Shown here: positions 18,623-26,107 of the stretch, piece by piece
Position numbering within the stretch: position 1 is the stretch's first letter
How the letters are laid out: every line of letters starts with the position of its first letter
DNA from: Clostridiaceae bacterium
GTDB lineage: Bacteria > Bacillota > Clostridia > Lachnospirales > Lachnospiraceae
Assembly: GCA_009911305.1 (NCBI GenBank)
Contig: QXXC01000015.1
Span: 1-64,000 of the forward strand
DNA: 64,000 nucleotides
Direction of reading: 5' to 3'
Notes under the pieces: generated by a model
Database searches by the model: none
What the model saw: the letters and a program-made list of their open reading frames with translations, nothing else
What the model was told of the DNA's origin: nothing
Position numbers and translations under genes: made by a program

Positions 18623-19066
18623 TTAAATATATTTCATGATCTCATAAAAATATGGCATTTTCCGGATGTAGGCTGCCCACTGTGCCAACTGCCCAAGGGT
18701 CACTTTCTTTTTCTGAATCAGAGATCCGACTGTCCCATAACAGTCAAAATAAGAACTGACCTGCCTAAGCGCCTGATATGCGGTCAGAGCATCCTCCACA
18801 CGGTCCATCTCCAGGCCTGCCTTTTGGGAAATCACTGTCATCAGATCCGCATAGCAGGCGAACTCTTCGTCATGGTTTCCTCTGACCAGGATAACATTCC
18901 CGCCTGGATGCTCCATCCACTGAAGCATTTCATAGCTTTGAGAACCTCTGTCAATATAATCGTCTGCACAGATCAGCCGGTCGCCTGCCGAATATCCGAT
19001 CTTTCCAAACATTTCTCTTATATCATCGTAATGCCCATGAATGTCCGTCATAATATACGTGCTCAT
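18623..19066 (-). CDS. Ser/Thr-phosphatase-like metallophosphoesterase, C-terminally short
   Basis: A 147-residue protein starting at an ATG with GGAGG seven bases upstream. It carries TDIHGHYDD near residue 6, ADDYIDRG near 35 (family form GDxxDRG, here with D for the first G) and VRGNHDEEF near 62. These are the first three metal sites of the PPP/bis(5'-nucleosyl)-tetraphosphatase fold. The protein then ends at about 147 residues, whereas relatives usually run past 220 and include a C-terminal GHT/GH histidine motif, which is absent here. It is either a degraded gene or a minimal divergent form. Confidence 0.65.
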   Translation of the reverse strand: MSTYIMTDIHGHYDDIREMFGKIGYSAGDRLICADDYIDRGSQSYEMLQWMEHPGGNVILVRGNHDEEFACYADLMTVISQKAGLEMDRVEDALTAYQALRQVSSYFDCYGTVGSLIQKKKVTLGQLAQWAAYIRKMPYFYEIMKYI

Positions 19067-19226
19067 TTTGCCTCCTTTTTTGCTCCCGTTTCCCACAGGA
19101 TACCACACAGGACTCCGCAAAGACGTCATTGGTATGACGGGGCAAACTCAATCCACATTGACCTGAAAGATTACAACAGTGGAATCGAACCGTTCATCAA
19201 TTCCCATGATCATTTTCTTCTTTCAC

Positions 19227-19255
19227 TTGTGGCTGGTCTGCTGATATGCTATAAT
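19227..19255 (+). promoter_or_regulatory. Promoter of the Uma2 gene
   Basis: TTGTGG (19227-19232) and TATAAT (19250-19255), spacer 17, plus strand. Predicted start near 19262, leader about 95 nt. Confidence 0.55.
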
Positions 19256-19356
19256 CATCAGAGACTGGTTCATGTGTTATGCGCTTAATTACCAGCCAGA
19301 AGATATGAATCCGTAATATATAACCGCATACAATAACCAGAAAGGACGTGTATCAT

Positions 19357-19923
19357 ATGCCACCAGCAATACAGCCGCAATCAGAAACAATCACTCTGGA
19401 CGAGTACGAGGCCCTGCCAGAAGATACCAGAGCAGAAGTTTTTAACGGACAAATTTATTATATGGCCAGCCCTTCACAAATCCACCAAACAATCCTCACA
19501 GAGCTGCTTGTTTCTATCCGCAATTATCTCCATAAGAAAGACGGTAGATGTCAGGTATTCCCTGCTCCGTTTGACGTAAAACTCTCTGATCATCCCCTTA
19601 CCATTGTCCAGCCCGACATCATGATCGTATGTGATAAAGACAAACTGGATGGGAATCGCTGCAACGGCGCACCCGATTTTATCATTGAGATTGTTTCCCC
19701 TGACAATCCGGCAGATGATTATATCCGCAAACTCTACTATTATAAAAATACCGGAGTCCGTGAATATTGGATCGTAGATCCCCGCCGTAAGATAGTGACC
19801 GTCAACTGTTTTGAAGGAAATTTGCTGAACATTCAGTATTCTTTTGAATCCACAATCAAAGTTAATATCTATGATGATTTGTACATCAACTTCTTTGATA
19901 TCGCTGATTTGCTAAATATTTAG
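19357..19923 (+). CDS. Uma2 family putative endonuclease
   Basis: A 188-residue DUF820/Uma2 protein with a restriction-endonuclease-like fold. Visible family motifs are TLDEYEALPEDTRAEVFNGQ near residue 13, QPDIMIVCDKDKLD near 90, and GAPDFIIEIVSPDNPADDY near 107 followed by KLYYYKNTGVREYWIVDP, which supply the predicted catalytic D-(D/E)xK residues. The real function of the family is unknown; members are often multi-copy and associated with mobile DNA. AAAGGA lies 10 bases before the ATG at 19357; a GTG at 19348 is too close to the box. A foldback element follows 40 bases after the stop. Confidence 0.9.
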   Translation: MPPAIQPQSETITLDEYEALPEDTRAEVFNGQIYYMASPSQIHQTILTELLVSIRNYLHKKDGRCQVFPAPFDVKLSDHPLTIVQPDIMIVCDKDKLDGNRCNGAPDFIIEIVSPDNPADDYIRKLYYYKNTGVREYWIVDPRRKIVTVNCFEGNLLNIQYSFESTIKVNIYDDLYINFFDIADLLNI

Positions 19924-19964
19924 CCCCAAAAAGGGCTGTCGGGACATTTCTGGTATGCTCCCTT

Positions 19965-20130
19965 CTAGTGTTCCATCCGTCCAGTAATTGGATTGTCAGT
20001 GCCGAATATTTTGTCAGCCTGCAAGGCGGAGGAAGGAGGCGATGCGGTGGCATCGTTGACTGACGACAACGCAGCAGATGGCAAAATAGGCGGTTCTGAC
20101 AATCCAATTACTGGCTGGATGGAACACTAG
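19965..20130. mobile_element. MITE-like foldback element, 35-bp inverted ends
   Basis: Positions 19965-19999 (CTAGTGTTCCATCCGTCCAG...) match the reverse complement of 20096-20130 at 33 of 35 bases. Pairing continues inward with mismatches (GCCGAATATTTTGTCAGCCTG against GCAGATGGCAAAATAGGCGG), so the whole 166 bp can fold into one long imperfect hairpin. The ends are CTAG. No coding capacity. It resembles a miniature inverted-repeat element that would need a transposase supplied elsewhere. Confidence 0.75.
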
Positions 20131-20287
20131 GTAGACAAGTGAAATAAAAATTTGTTACTTAGGAGGAAGCATATTTCCTTTACCTTATCTTTCATGGCCT
20201 TTCCCCGTCTTTGGGCAGGCTTTACCACCAATGACATATTTAATCCCCCACACTCCAAAGCATTCAATACCTTTATTCTAAAAAGTC
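20131..20287. other. AT-rich intergenic spacer
   Basis: No gene is supported between the foldback element and the sigK terminator. The region is AT-rich, with an AGGAGG at 20161 that is not followed by an open frame of useful length. Confidence 0.4.
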
Positions 20288-20337
20288 AAAAAACAGAGAT
20301 AATGTGCATCAATTATCTTTCGATCCACATTATCTCT
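20288..20337 (-). terminator. Terminator of sigK
   Basis: On the minus strand AGAGATAATGTG and CACATTATCTCT (20295-20306 and 20326-20337) form a perfect 12-bp stem, followed by GTTTTTTGACTTTTT. Confidence 0.8.
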
Positions 20338-20353
20338 CTTATATAATTTCAGC

Positions 20354-20983
20354 CTACCCCAAACACTCCATCCCCCGCCGCAGCTTCTCCACCGCCTTCT
20401 TCTCGATCCTGGACACATAAGACCGCGATATCCCCATCTCCCCCGCGATCTCCTTCTGCGTATGCTCCTTCTCCCCAAACAGGCCGTAGCGCTTGCGCAC
20501 GACCAGCTTCTCCGTCTCCTTTAAGCAGCCGTCAAAGGCCTCATACAAAGCAGTGACATCCTGCGCAAGGATAATCTCCTCCAGCGCGGCCGTCTCGTCT
20601 GCCTCCAGGACGTCGATCAGATTGACTGTCTCCCCGTCCTTATCGACCCCGATCGGATCATAGAGCGACACGTCCCTGGCATACTTTTTTCCGGCGCGCA
20701 GCAGCATCAGGATTTCGTTTTCCACACATTTGGCCGCATACGTCGCCAGCCGCGAACCGCGCTCCGCCTTAAAGGTATTCACTGCCTTAATGAGCCCGAT
20801 AGTTCCCACAGACAGCAGATCCTCTGTCTCATAATCCGTATACTGGTACTTCTTTATAATATGGGCCACAAGCCTTAAATTCCGCTCAATCAGCACCGCC
20901 CTGGCTTCCTCGTCGCCCTCTCTCCAGCGTTTTAAATATTCTGCTTCTTCACCGGCTGTAAGTGGTTTGGCAAATGTCTTCAA
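20354..20983 (-). CDS. sigK: Sporulation sigma factor SigK, no pro-sequence
   Basis: Late mother-cell RNA polymerase sigma factor. The 209 residues align from the start of mature SigK (KTFAKPLTAGEEAEYL). Region 2 reads ERNLRLVAHIIKKY and DLLSVGTIGLIKAVNTF, followed by DVSLYDPIGVDKDGETVNLIDVL and the region 4 helix-turn-helix EIAGEMGISRSYVSRIEKKA. The chosen TTG start at 20983 has AGGTGG six bases upstream; a TTG at 20998 without a box is the alternative. An in-frame TAG just upstream excludes the membrane-binding pro-peptide found in Bacillus, so activation by SpoIVFB cleavage is not expected. The gene is intact, with no skin-type interruption. Confidence 0.9.
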   Translation of the reverse strand: MKTFAKPLTAGEEAEYLKRWREGDEEARAVLIERNLRLVAHIIKKYQYTDYETEDLLSVGTIGLIKAVNTFKAERGSRLATYAAKCVENEILMLLRAGKKYARDVSLYDPIGVDKDGETVNLIDVLEADETAALEEIILAQDVTALYEAFDGCLKETEKLVVRKRYGLFGEKEHTQKEIAGEMGISRSYVSRIEKKAVEKLRRGMECLG

Positions 20984-21076
20984 AGAAAGCCACCTCAAGA
21001 CTACGTTACTCTATCTTATGCGGCCCAAAACTCTGAAGTGCTTTTACAAAAAATAGCTGGCTGGTACTATTTTATT

Positions 21077-21138
21077 AAAAAAAACAGCGGATCATGCCTG
21101 CTGCTTCACCGATTCGCGCGATCGGCGAAGCAGCAGGC
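21077..21138 (-). terminator. Long hairpin, probable terminator
   Basis: GCCTGCTGCTTC-CCGAT (21096-21113) pairs with ATCGG-GAAGCAGCAGGC (21121-21138), an 18-bp stem with one mismatch. On the minus strand it is followed, after 11 bases, by eight T residues. It lies between the C_GCAxxG_C_C gene and sigK and likely separates their transcripts. Confidence 0.6.
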
Positions 21139-21194
21139 GTGGAAGACGGTTTTAACCGTGCCTGCCCGGTGACATGTCCGTCAGGCCGAAGGGG

Positions 21195-21620
21195 CTATTC
21201 GCTGTACAAAAGCTCTGCAATGATTGTCACAGCATCGGAAATGCATTCGGAACACGGACGCAGCACGTTTCCTGTGTCCACGCCCTTTAAGTCGCGGCAG
21301 AGAACCGCCCCGTCCTTTTCCTTAAACCGCTCAAGGCAGGTTTTGGCCAGACGGTAGGACGATGCCTTGGAATCCGGAGCCTCCAAGTTCCCTGTGCTGC
21401 ACTTTGCCCCGGCCAGCACACCCGCGGCCGCGATCGCGCCGCACATCCCCTGCATCCCGCCCATCCCCAGGCCCAGGCCCTCTGTCAGGCGGAAGATCGT
21501 CTCCTCGTCGAAATCCGTCCGGTCCGAAAATGCGCAGGATACGGACTGAGCGCAGTTATAGCCCTTTTTGTGATTCGCCTGGGCAAGCGAAATTTTAGAA
21601 GCGATTTCTTCTCTGGTCAT
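21195..21620 (-). CDS. C_GCAxxG_C_C family protein
   Basis: A 141-residue member of the redox-active-looking C_GCAxxG_C_C family. The defining cysteines appear as GYNCAQSV near residue 20, MCGAIAAAGVLAG near 58, AKCSTG near 74, and C-terminal CRDLKG and RPCSECI. Family members are common in anaerobes and often called redox-active proteins; no reaction is established. The ATG at 21620 is supported by AAAGGAGA eight bases upstream; an in-frame ATG at 21641 lacks one. It lies 92 bases downstream of addA in the same orientation. Confidence 0.88.
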   Translation of the reverse strand: MTREEIASKISLAQANHKKGYNCAQSVSCAFSDRTDFDEETIFRLTEGLGLGMGGMQGMCGAIAAAGVLAGAKCSTGNLEAPDSKASSYRLAKTCLERFKEKDGAVLCRDLKGVDTGNVLRPCSECISDAVTIIAELLYSE

Positions 21621-21712
21621 TGTTATACTCTCCTTTTTCATGAAATATCCATTTTGGCATGGTCTTATCGAACGCAGCATCCGCTGCGCTTTTCTCCTGG
21701 CAAAGGCAGGGG

Positions 21713-24700
21713 TCAGACCCATATCTCCCCCAGCCTGTAAGAATAAATGCACCGTTCCCTGACCCGTTTCCCGCTTATCTGGCAAAGCGCGCGCTCATAA
21801 TAGCGGATCTGCGCCTCATAGCGGTTTTTCAGGATCTCCTCATTTCGCGCATAATCGGTTTTATAATCGATCACCACCAGCTCGCCGTCCTCTTCAAAAA
21901 ACGCGTCGATGATTCCCTGGATCAGGACCAGCTCGTCAGAATCCCAGTCTCCCATCTCGCGGGCCGGGATACCGATCACAAACGGCTGCTCCCGGCTCAG
22001 ACGCCCGGCCTGCGCGGCGCGGCACATCCGGCGTCCCAGCCCGGTTTTTAAAAACGCGACAATATCGCCCGGCTGTATGAGGGATGCGGCCTCCTCTGTG
22101 ATGCGCTTCTCCTCCTGAAAACGCCTGAGGCATGAAAGAATCCATGCGTGCAGCGCCTGATCCGTGGAAATGTCCTCCCGCGCGATCTCTTCCAACGGCA
22201 GAAGCTGCATCAGTCGGTGATAGGCATTTCCGCGCGTGGTTCCCCCCTCCGCCCTGTCCTCCTCTCCCATAAATGCCGGGAGCGTGGGCAGGAAGACCGT
22301 TTCCTCCTCTTCCTCCTCCATATGGGCCCGCTTGAGCTCGGATACGGACATCTTGGTGTTTAAGACCATATCCGCCTGGAAGGGATAGCGGAAGGTAAAG
22401 GAACGGGTCAGGAGCCCGCGGATGTCCTCGTCATATACCGCATCCGGCCTCTCCCCGAACAGCTCCTGCAGGCTGTCCCTGCGCGCAAGCTGGGCCCCGA
22501 TCTCGCGCGTGAGCTGCTCGGCCGCCTTTTCCTCACGGACGTTGATCCGCACCGTGCCGGCAGAGGCCCGCATGCTCATCAGGATCCAGTCCAGATAGGA
22601 TCCGGCCAGCGTCAGCACCGTGCAGGGGACGCGGCCCTCCTCCGGTGAAAAATGGTTCCATTTCTCCAGGCGTTCCGGCAGCCCCTTGACGGATGCGGTG
22701 AGGATCAGCTTTTCCCTGGCGCGCGTCATGGCCACATAGAGCACCCGCAGCTCCTCCCCCAGGGCATCCAGCTCCATGCGGCGCTTCATCACATTTTTCT
22801 TGAGCGTGGGCCCCTTTAAGCGCTTCACCGGGTCCAGGTAATCCGTCCCGATCCCCAGATCCGCGTCGATCAAAAGCGTCCCTCTTGTATCCTGCTTATT
22901 AAACTGCTTGGCCATGGCCGCTACAAACACGATCGGGAATTCCAGGCCCTTGCTTTTATGGATGCTCATGATCCGGACCGCCTCGGTCCGCCCTGTCTGC
23001 GTCCTGGCCTCCCCGAAATCCGTATTGTACTTTTTCAGTTTTTCGATATAGCGGATAAAGTGAAAGACGCCCCGGTAGCTCGTACTTTCATAGGCAGCCG
23101 CCTTTTCCACCAGCATATCCAGGTTCGCCCGCCTGGCCTCCCCGCCCGGCATGGCCGACACATACGAATAATATCCGGTCCTGTCATAGATGCGGTACAA
23201 AAGCTCATGCATGGGCAGATACACCGCCATGGCCTTAAGCTCCGCGTACAGGCCGGCCAGCTCCTTTAACCGCGCAAGAAGCGGAAGACGCCTCGCCCGG
23301 CTTACGTCGTCTTCCCCTCCTAAGTATGCCTTCACCGCCCGGTAAAGCCCCTTATCGGCCTCTTCGGCGCATCCTGCCTTATACCATGACGCAAGGTGCG
23401 CCAGCTCCTCATCCGTAAGGGCGCCGATCGGCGATTTCAGGACTGCGGCCAGCGGGATATCCTGAATGGGATTGTCGATCACAGCCAACAGGTTTAAAAC
23501 CGTCTCCACCTCGACCGCGGTAAAATATCCGGTACGCGACTCGGCCGCCGCCGGAATGCCGTGGCGTCCCAGAACCTCGCAGAAGCTCTCCGCCCAGCCG
23601 CTGACGCTGCGCAGGAGGATCACGATATCCCCGTACCGGGCTCTCCTGTAGCGCTTTTCCTCCTTGTCCCAGACCGTGATCCCGTTCTCCGGATCCACAA
23701 GTCCCTTTATCCGCCCCGCGATCATGCCGGCCTCCAGCTCCCTGGCCGTATAGTCTGAGAGATCCTCGTCGAGCTCTTCCAGCGCGCCCGCCGCTGTGTC
23801 GATCAGCAAAAGCTCTGTCTGAAGCTCCGACAGCCCCTCCCGCTCCTCAAACACCGCCCCGGCATGAAGGGCCGTCTCCTCTGTGTAGGCAATACCGCCC
23901 AGCTTTTTTGTCATAATGCAGTAAAATACATCATTTACGCTGTCCAGAACCGCACAGCGGCTGCGGAAATTCTGGTGCAGCTCGATCTTCTGAAACGCCC
24001 CGGCCTCCCGGGTATATGCGTCGTACTTTTCCAGAAACAGCTCCGGCCGCGCCAGGCGGAATTTATAGATGCTCTGCTTCACATCCCCTACCATAAAGAC
24101 ATTGGGCTGCCCGAAGCGCTCCCTGGAAATGTACCGGATCAGGGTTTCCTGCACCAGATTGCTGTCCTGGTACTCATCCACCAGGATCTCGTCAAACTGA
24201 CGGCTCAGCTCATCCGCCACCGGGCCCGGCGCGCGCGCCTGCCTGGCCTCCCCCGCACCGCGGTTTTCCTCCGGCCCGCGGCCTTCCTCCGGCTCTGTCA
24301 GCGCCTCAAGGGCAAAGTGCTCCAGATCATTGAAATCCAGCACGTTTTTTTCCTTCTTCTTTTCCTGGAACCGCCTGGAAAATTCCTCTGTCAGCTCCAG
24401 AAGCATCAGGAGCCCGTCACGGCTCTCCTCCAGATCGCGCAGAACCCGCTCCGGAGACTCGAACAGATATTCCTCTCTGAGCCGTTCCACCGCCTTCTTT
24501 ACGCGCTTCCTGCAGTCCGCCACCCGCTCCTTTTTCTCCGGGTTCACAGAAAGCTTCTTTCCCCGTATGGCCGCCAGCCGGGAAAAGGAGACGCTCCCCA
24601 CCGCGCGGCTGAAGGCCTCGTAGGAATCGGTACATGCCAGAATACGGCTTATCTGGCTCAGATCCTCCCGGATCGCCGGCAGATACGGCTGCGGCCCGTC

Positions 24701-25423
24701 CTCCTCTTCACAGAGCCGGGCCGCTTCTGAAAGCTCCCTCACCCACTCCTCAGCCTGCATGGCCGCGTCCTTTAACAGAAAACGCATCCACTCCGTCCCG
24801 TTCAGCTCCTCAAGCGAGGCGTCCGCCAGCTCCTCCCGGCAGCGCGCCAGCCATTCCCCGGGCCACGGATTGCTCTGTGAAAATGCATAGACCTGAAAAA
24901 TGGCCTCATCGATCCCGGCGTCCGCCTTTCCCACCGCATAGGCGTCCACAAACGCCTCATACCGCTCTTTGCCGTTCTCATAGTAGTCCTCCAGCATATC
25001 GCGCATCACATCCGCGCGCATCAGGAGCATCTCCCCCTCATCCCCCACGCGGAAGGCCGGATCCAGGTGCAGACGGTCAAAATGCTCCTTTAAAATATAC
25101 AGGCAGAAGCTGTCAATGGTCGTGATACGGGCGTACTGCGCCATCACCGCCTGCCGCTGCAGATGCCCGCTTTCCGGCTGTTCCTCCAGCTTCTTCTCGA
25201 TCGCCTCCTGGATCCGCTCCCGCATCTCCGCCGCCGCTGCCCGGGTGAAGGTCATGACCAGAAGACGGTCAATCTCCAGCGGATGCTCCCCCTCTGTGAC
25301 CATCCGTACAATCCGCTCCACCAAAACCGCCGTCTTCCCGCTTCCAGCCGCCGCCGAAACGAGAAGATTCCGGTTGCGGCTCTCAATGACCTGTCTCTGT
25401 TCCCTTGTCCAATTGACTGCCAT
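21713..25423 (-). CDS. addA: ATP-dependent helicase/nuclease subunit A
   Basis: UvrD-like helicase and nuclease subunit of AddAB, which resects double-strand breaks for recombination. The 1236 residues carry Walker A SAAAGSGKTAVLVERI near residue 23, VDEYQDSN near 400 (motif II), motif III GDVKQSIYKFRLARPE near 430, motif V/VI SIHKSKGLEFP and LYVAMTRAREKL near 820-905, and the C-terminal RecB-type nuclease motif with GIIDAFF and VVIDYKTDYA near 1190. ATG start with GGAGG. Downstream of addB, but separated from it by a flavodoxin-like gene and a copy of the dispersed motif. Confidence 0.96.
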   Translation of the reverse strand: MAVNWTREQRQVIESRNRNLLVSAAAGSGKTAVLVERIVRMVTEGEHPLEIDRLLVMTFTRAAAAEMRERIQEAIEKKLEEQPESGHLQRQAVMAQYARITTIDSFCLYILKEHFDRLHLDPAFRVGDEGEMLLMRADVMRDMLEDYYENGKERYEAFVDAYAVGKADAGIDEAIFQVYAFSQSNPWPGEWLARCREELADASLEELNGTEWMRFLLKDAAMQAEEWVRELSEAARLCEEEDGPQPYLPAIREDLSQISRILACTDSYEAFSRAVGSVSFSRLAAIRGKKLSVNPEKKERVADCRKRVKKAVERLREEYLFESPERVLRDLEESRDGLLMLLELTEEFSRRFQEKKKEKNVLDFNDLEHFALEALTEPEEGRGPEENRGAGEARQARAPGPVADELSRQFDEILVDEYQDSNLVQETLIRYISRERFGQPNVFMVGDVKQSIYKFRLARPELFLEKYDAYTREAGAFQKIELHQNFRSRCAVLDSVNDVFYCIMTKKLGGIAYTEETALHAGAVFEEREGLSELQTELLLIDTAAGALEELDEDLSDYTARELEAGMIAGRIKGLVDPENGITVWDKEEKRYRRARYGDIVILLRSVSGWAESFCEVLGRHGIPAAAESRTGYFTAVEVETVLNLLAVIDNPIQDIPLAAVLKSPIGALTDEELAHLASWYKAGCAEEADKGLYRAVKAYLGGEDDVSRARRLPLLARLKELAGLYAELKAMAVYLPMHELLYRIYDRTGYYSYVSAMPGGEARRANLDMLVEKAAAYESTSYRGVFHFIRYIEKLKKYNTDFGEARTQTGRTEAVRIMSIHKSKGLEFPIVFVAAMAKQFNKQDTRGTLLIDADLGIGTDYLDPVKRLKGPTLKKNVMKRRMELDALGEELRVLYVAMTRAREKLILTASVKGLPERLEKWNHFSPEEGRVPCTVLTLAGSYLDWILMSMRASAGTVRINVREEKAAEQLTREIGAQLARRDSLQELFGERPDAVYDEDIRGLLTRSFTFRYPFQADMVLNTKMSVSELKRAHMEEEEEETVFLPTLPAFMGEEDRAEGGTTRGNAYHRLMQLLPLEEIAREDISTDQALHAWILSCLRRFQEEKRITEEAASLIQPGDIVAFLKTGLGRRMCRAAQAGRLSREQPFVIGIPAREMGDWDSDELVLIQGIIDAFFEEDGELVVIDYKTDYARNEEILKNRYEAQIRYYERALCQISGKRVRERCIYSYRLGEIWV

Positions 25424-25465
25424 TTTGTCTTATCCTCCCTGCTCCCTCCCATCCTTCTGTGCTTT

Positions 25466-25490
25466 AGAGCGTGTCTGAAACATCATGATT
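25466..25490. repeat. Copy of the dispersed GAGCGTGTCTGAAAC motif
   Basis: AGAGCGTGTCTGAAACATC lies between addA and the flavodoxin-like gene and touches the TGA stop of the latter. It matches one terminal repeat of the full-length element at 14571-14730. Confidence 0.6.
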
Positions 25491-26025
25491 CGATTCCCCT
25501 GCCCAATTCATACGCCTGCCTCGGATAATCGGTATGTATGATATCATCCAGAACATAACAGCCCCTTGCGGATACGATTCCGGCGTCCTCCCATTCCAGG
25601 TATGTTACCATCCCCTTATAGGACGCAACCGCTCCCTCCGCCGATTCATCCGTTTCATCTCCGTATGTAAGCAGCAGAACCGCTTTTTTTTCAGCGCCCT
25701 TTAGCAACGAATTATTTGCATAGAAACGATCAATCACTGTTTTTATCTGTGCATTCATTCCGTAATAATAAATCGGTGAAACAAATGCCACTGCGTCCGC
25801 GTCCAGAAGCAGCCGGTTCAATTCCTCCATGTCGTCTTTAAAGACACAGCCGCGGCCCGTCTCCCGGCAGGAATCGCATCCGGTACATGGATGTACCTTT
25901 TTCAGAGCCGCATCAAACCGGCTGACGCTGTGTCCCGCTTCCTTCGCCCCTTTCGTAAAATGATCCGCCAGGCAGAACGATGTTCCGTTCGTATGGGCGC
26001 TGCCTGTTATGACTAAAATATGCAT
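25483..26025 (-). CDS. Flavodoxin-like NAD(P)H-dependent FMN reductase family protein
   Basis: A 180-residue flavodoxin-fold protein. The FMN phosphate loop is ITGSAHTNGTSFCLAD at residue 6, followed by a CTGCDSCRETGRGCVF four-cysteine segment near 48 seen in iron-sulfur flavoprotein-like members, and SPIYYYGMNAQIKTVIDRFY near 84. It probably reduces quinones or other small acceptors, possibly with a [4Fe-4S] cluster. ATG start after CAGGAGG. It sits between addB and addA with 82 and 59 bases on either side, which is not where the family is normally found, so it is likely an inserted passenger with no role in recombination. Confidence 0.88.
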   Translation of the reverse strand: MHILVITGSAHTNGTSFCLADHFTKGAKEAGHSVSRFDAALKKVHPCTGCDSCRETGRGCVFKDDMEELNRLLLDADAVAFVSPIYYYGMNAQIKTVIDRFYANNSLLKGAEKKAVLLLTYGDETDESAEGAVASYKGMVTYLEWEDAGIVSARGCYVLDDIIHTDYPRQAYELGRGIES

Positions 26026-26107
26026 CTGTATATCCTCCTGTCAGATATTATTTGTATTTAGGATTGTACCATAACCATCGCTTCATGGAAAGGGTTGTGC
26101 GCTTTTC

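Noticed and set aside
25466..26025. Flavodoxin-like gene as a functional AddAB subunit
   Set aside because: Its fold and cysteine pattern match FMN reductases with no known role in recombination; treated as a passenger.
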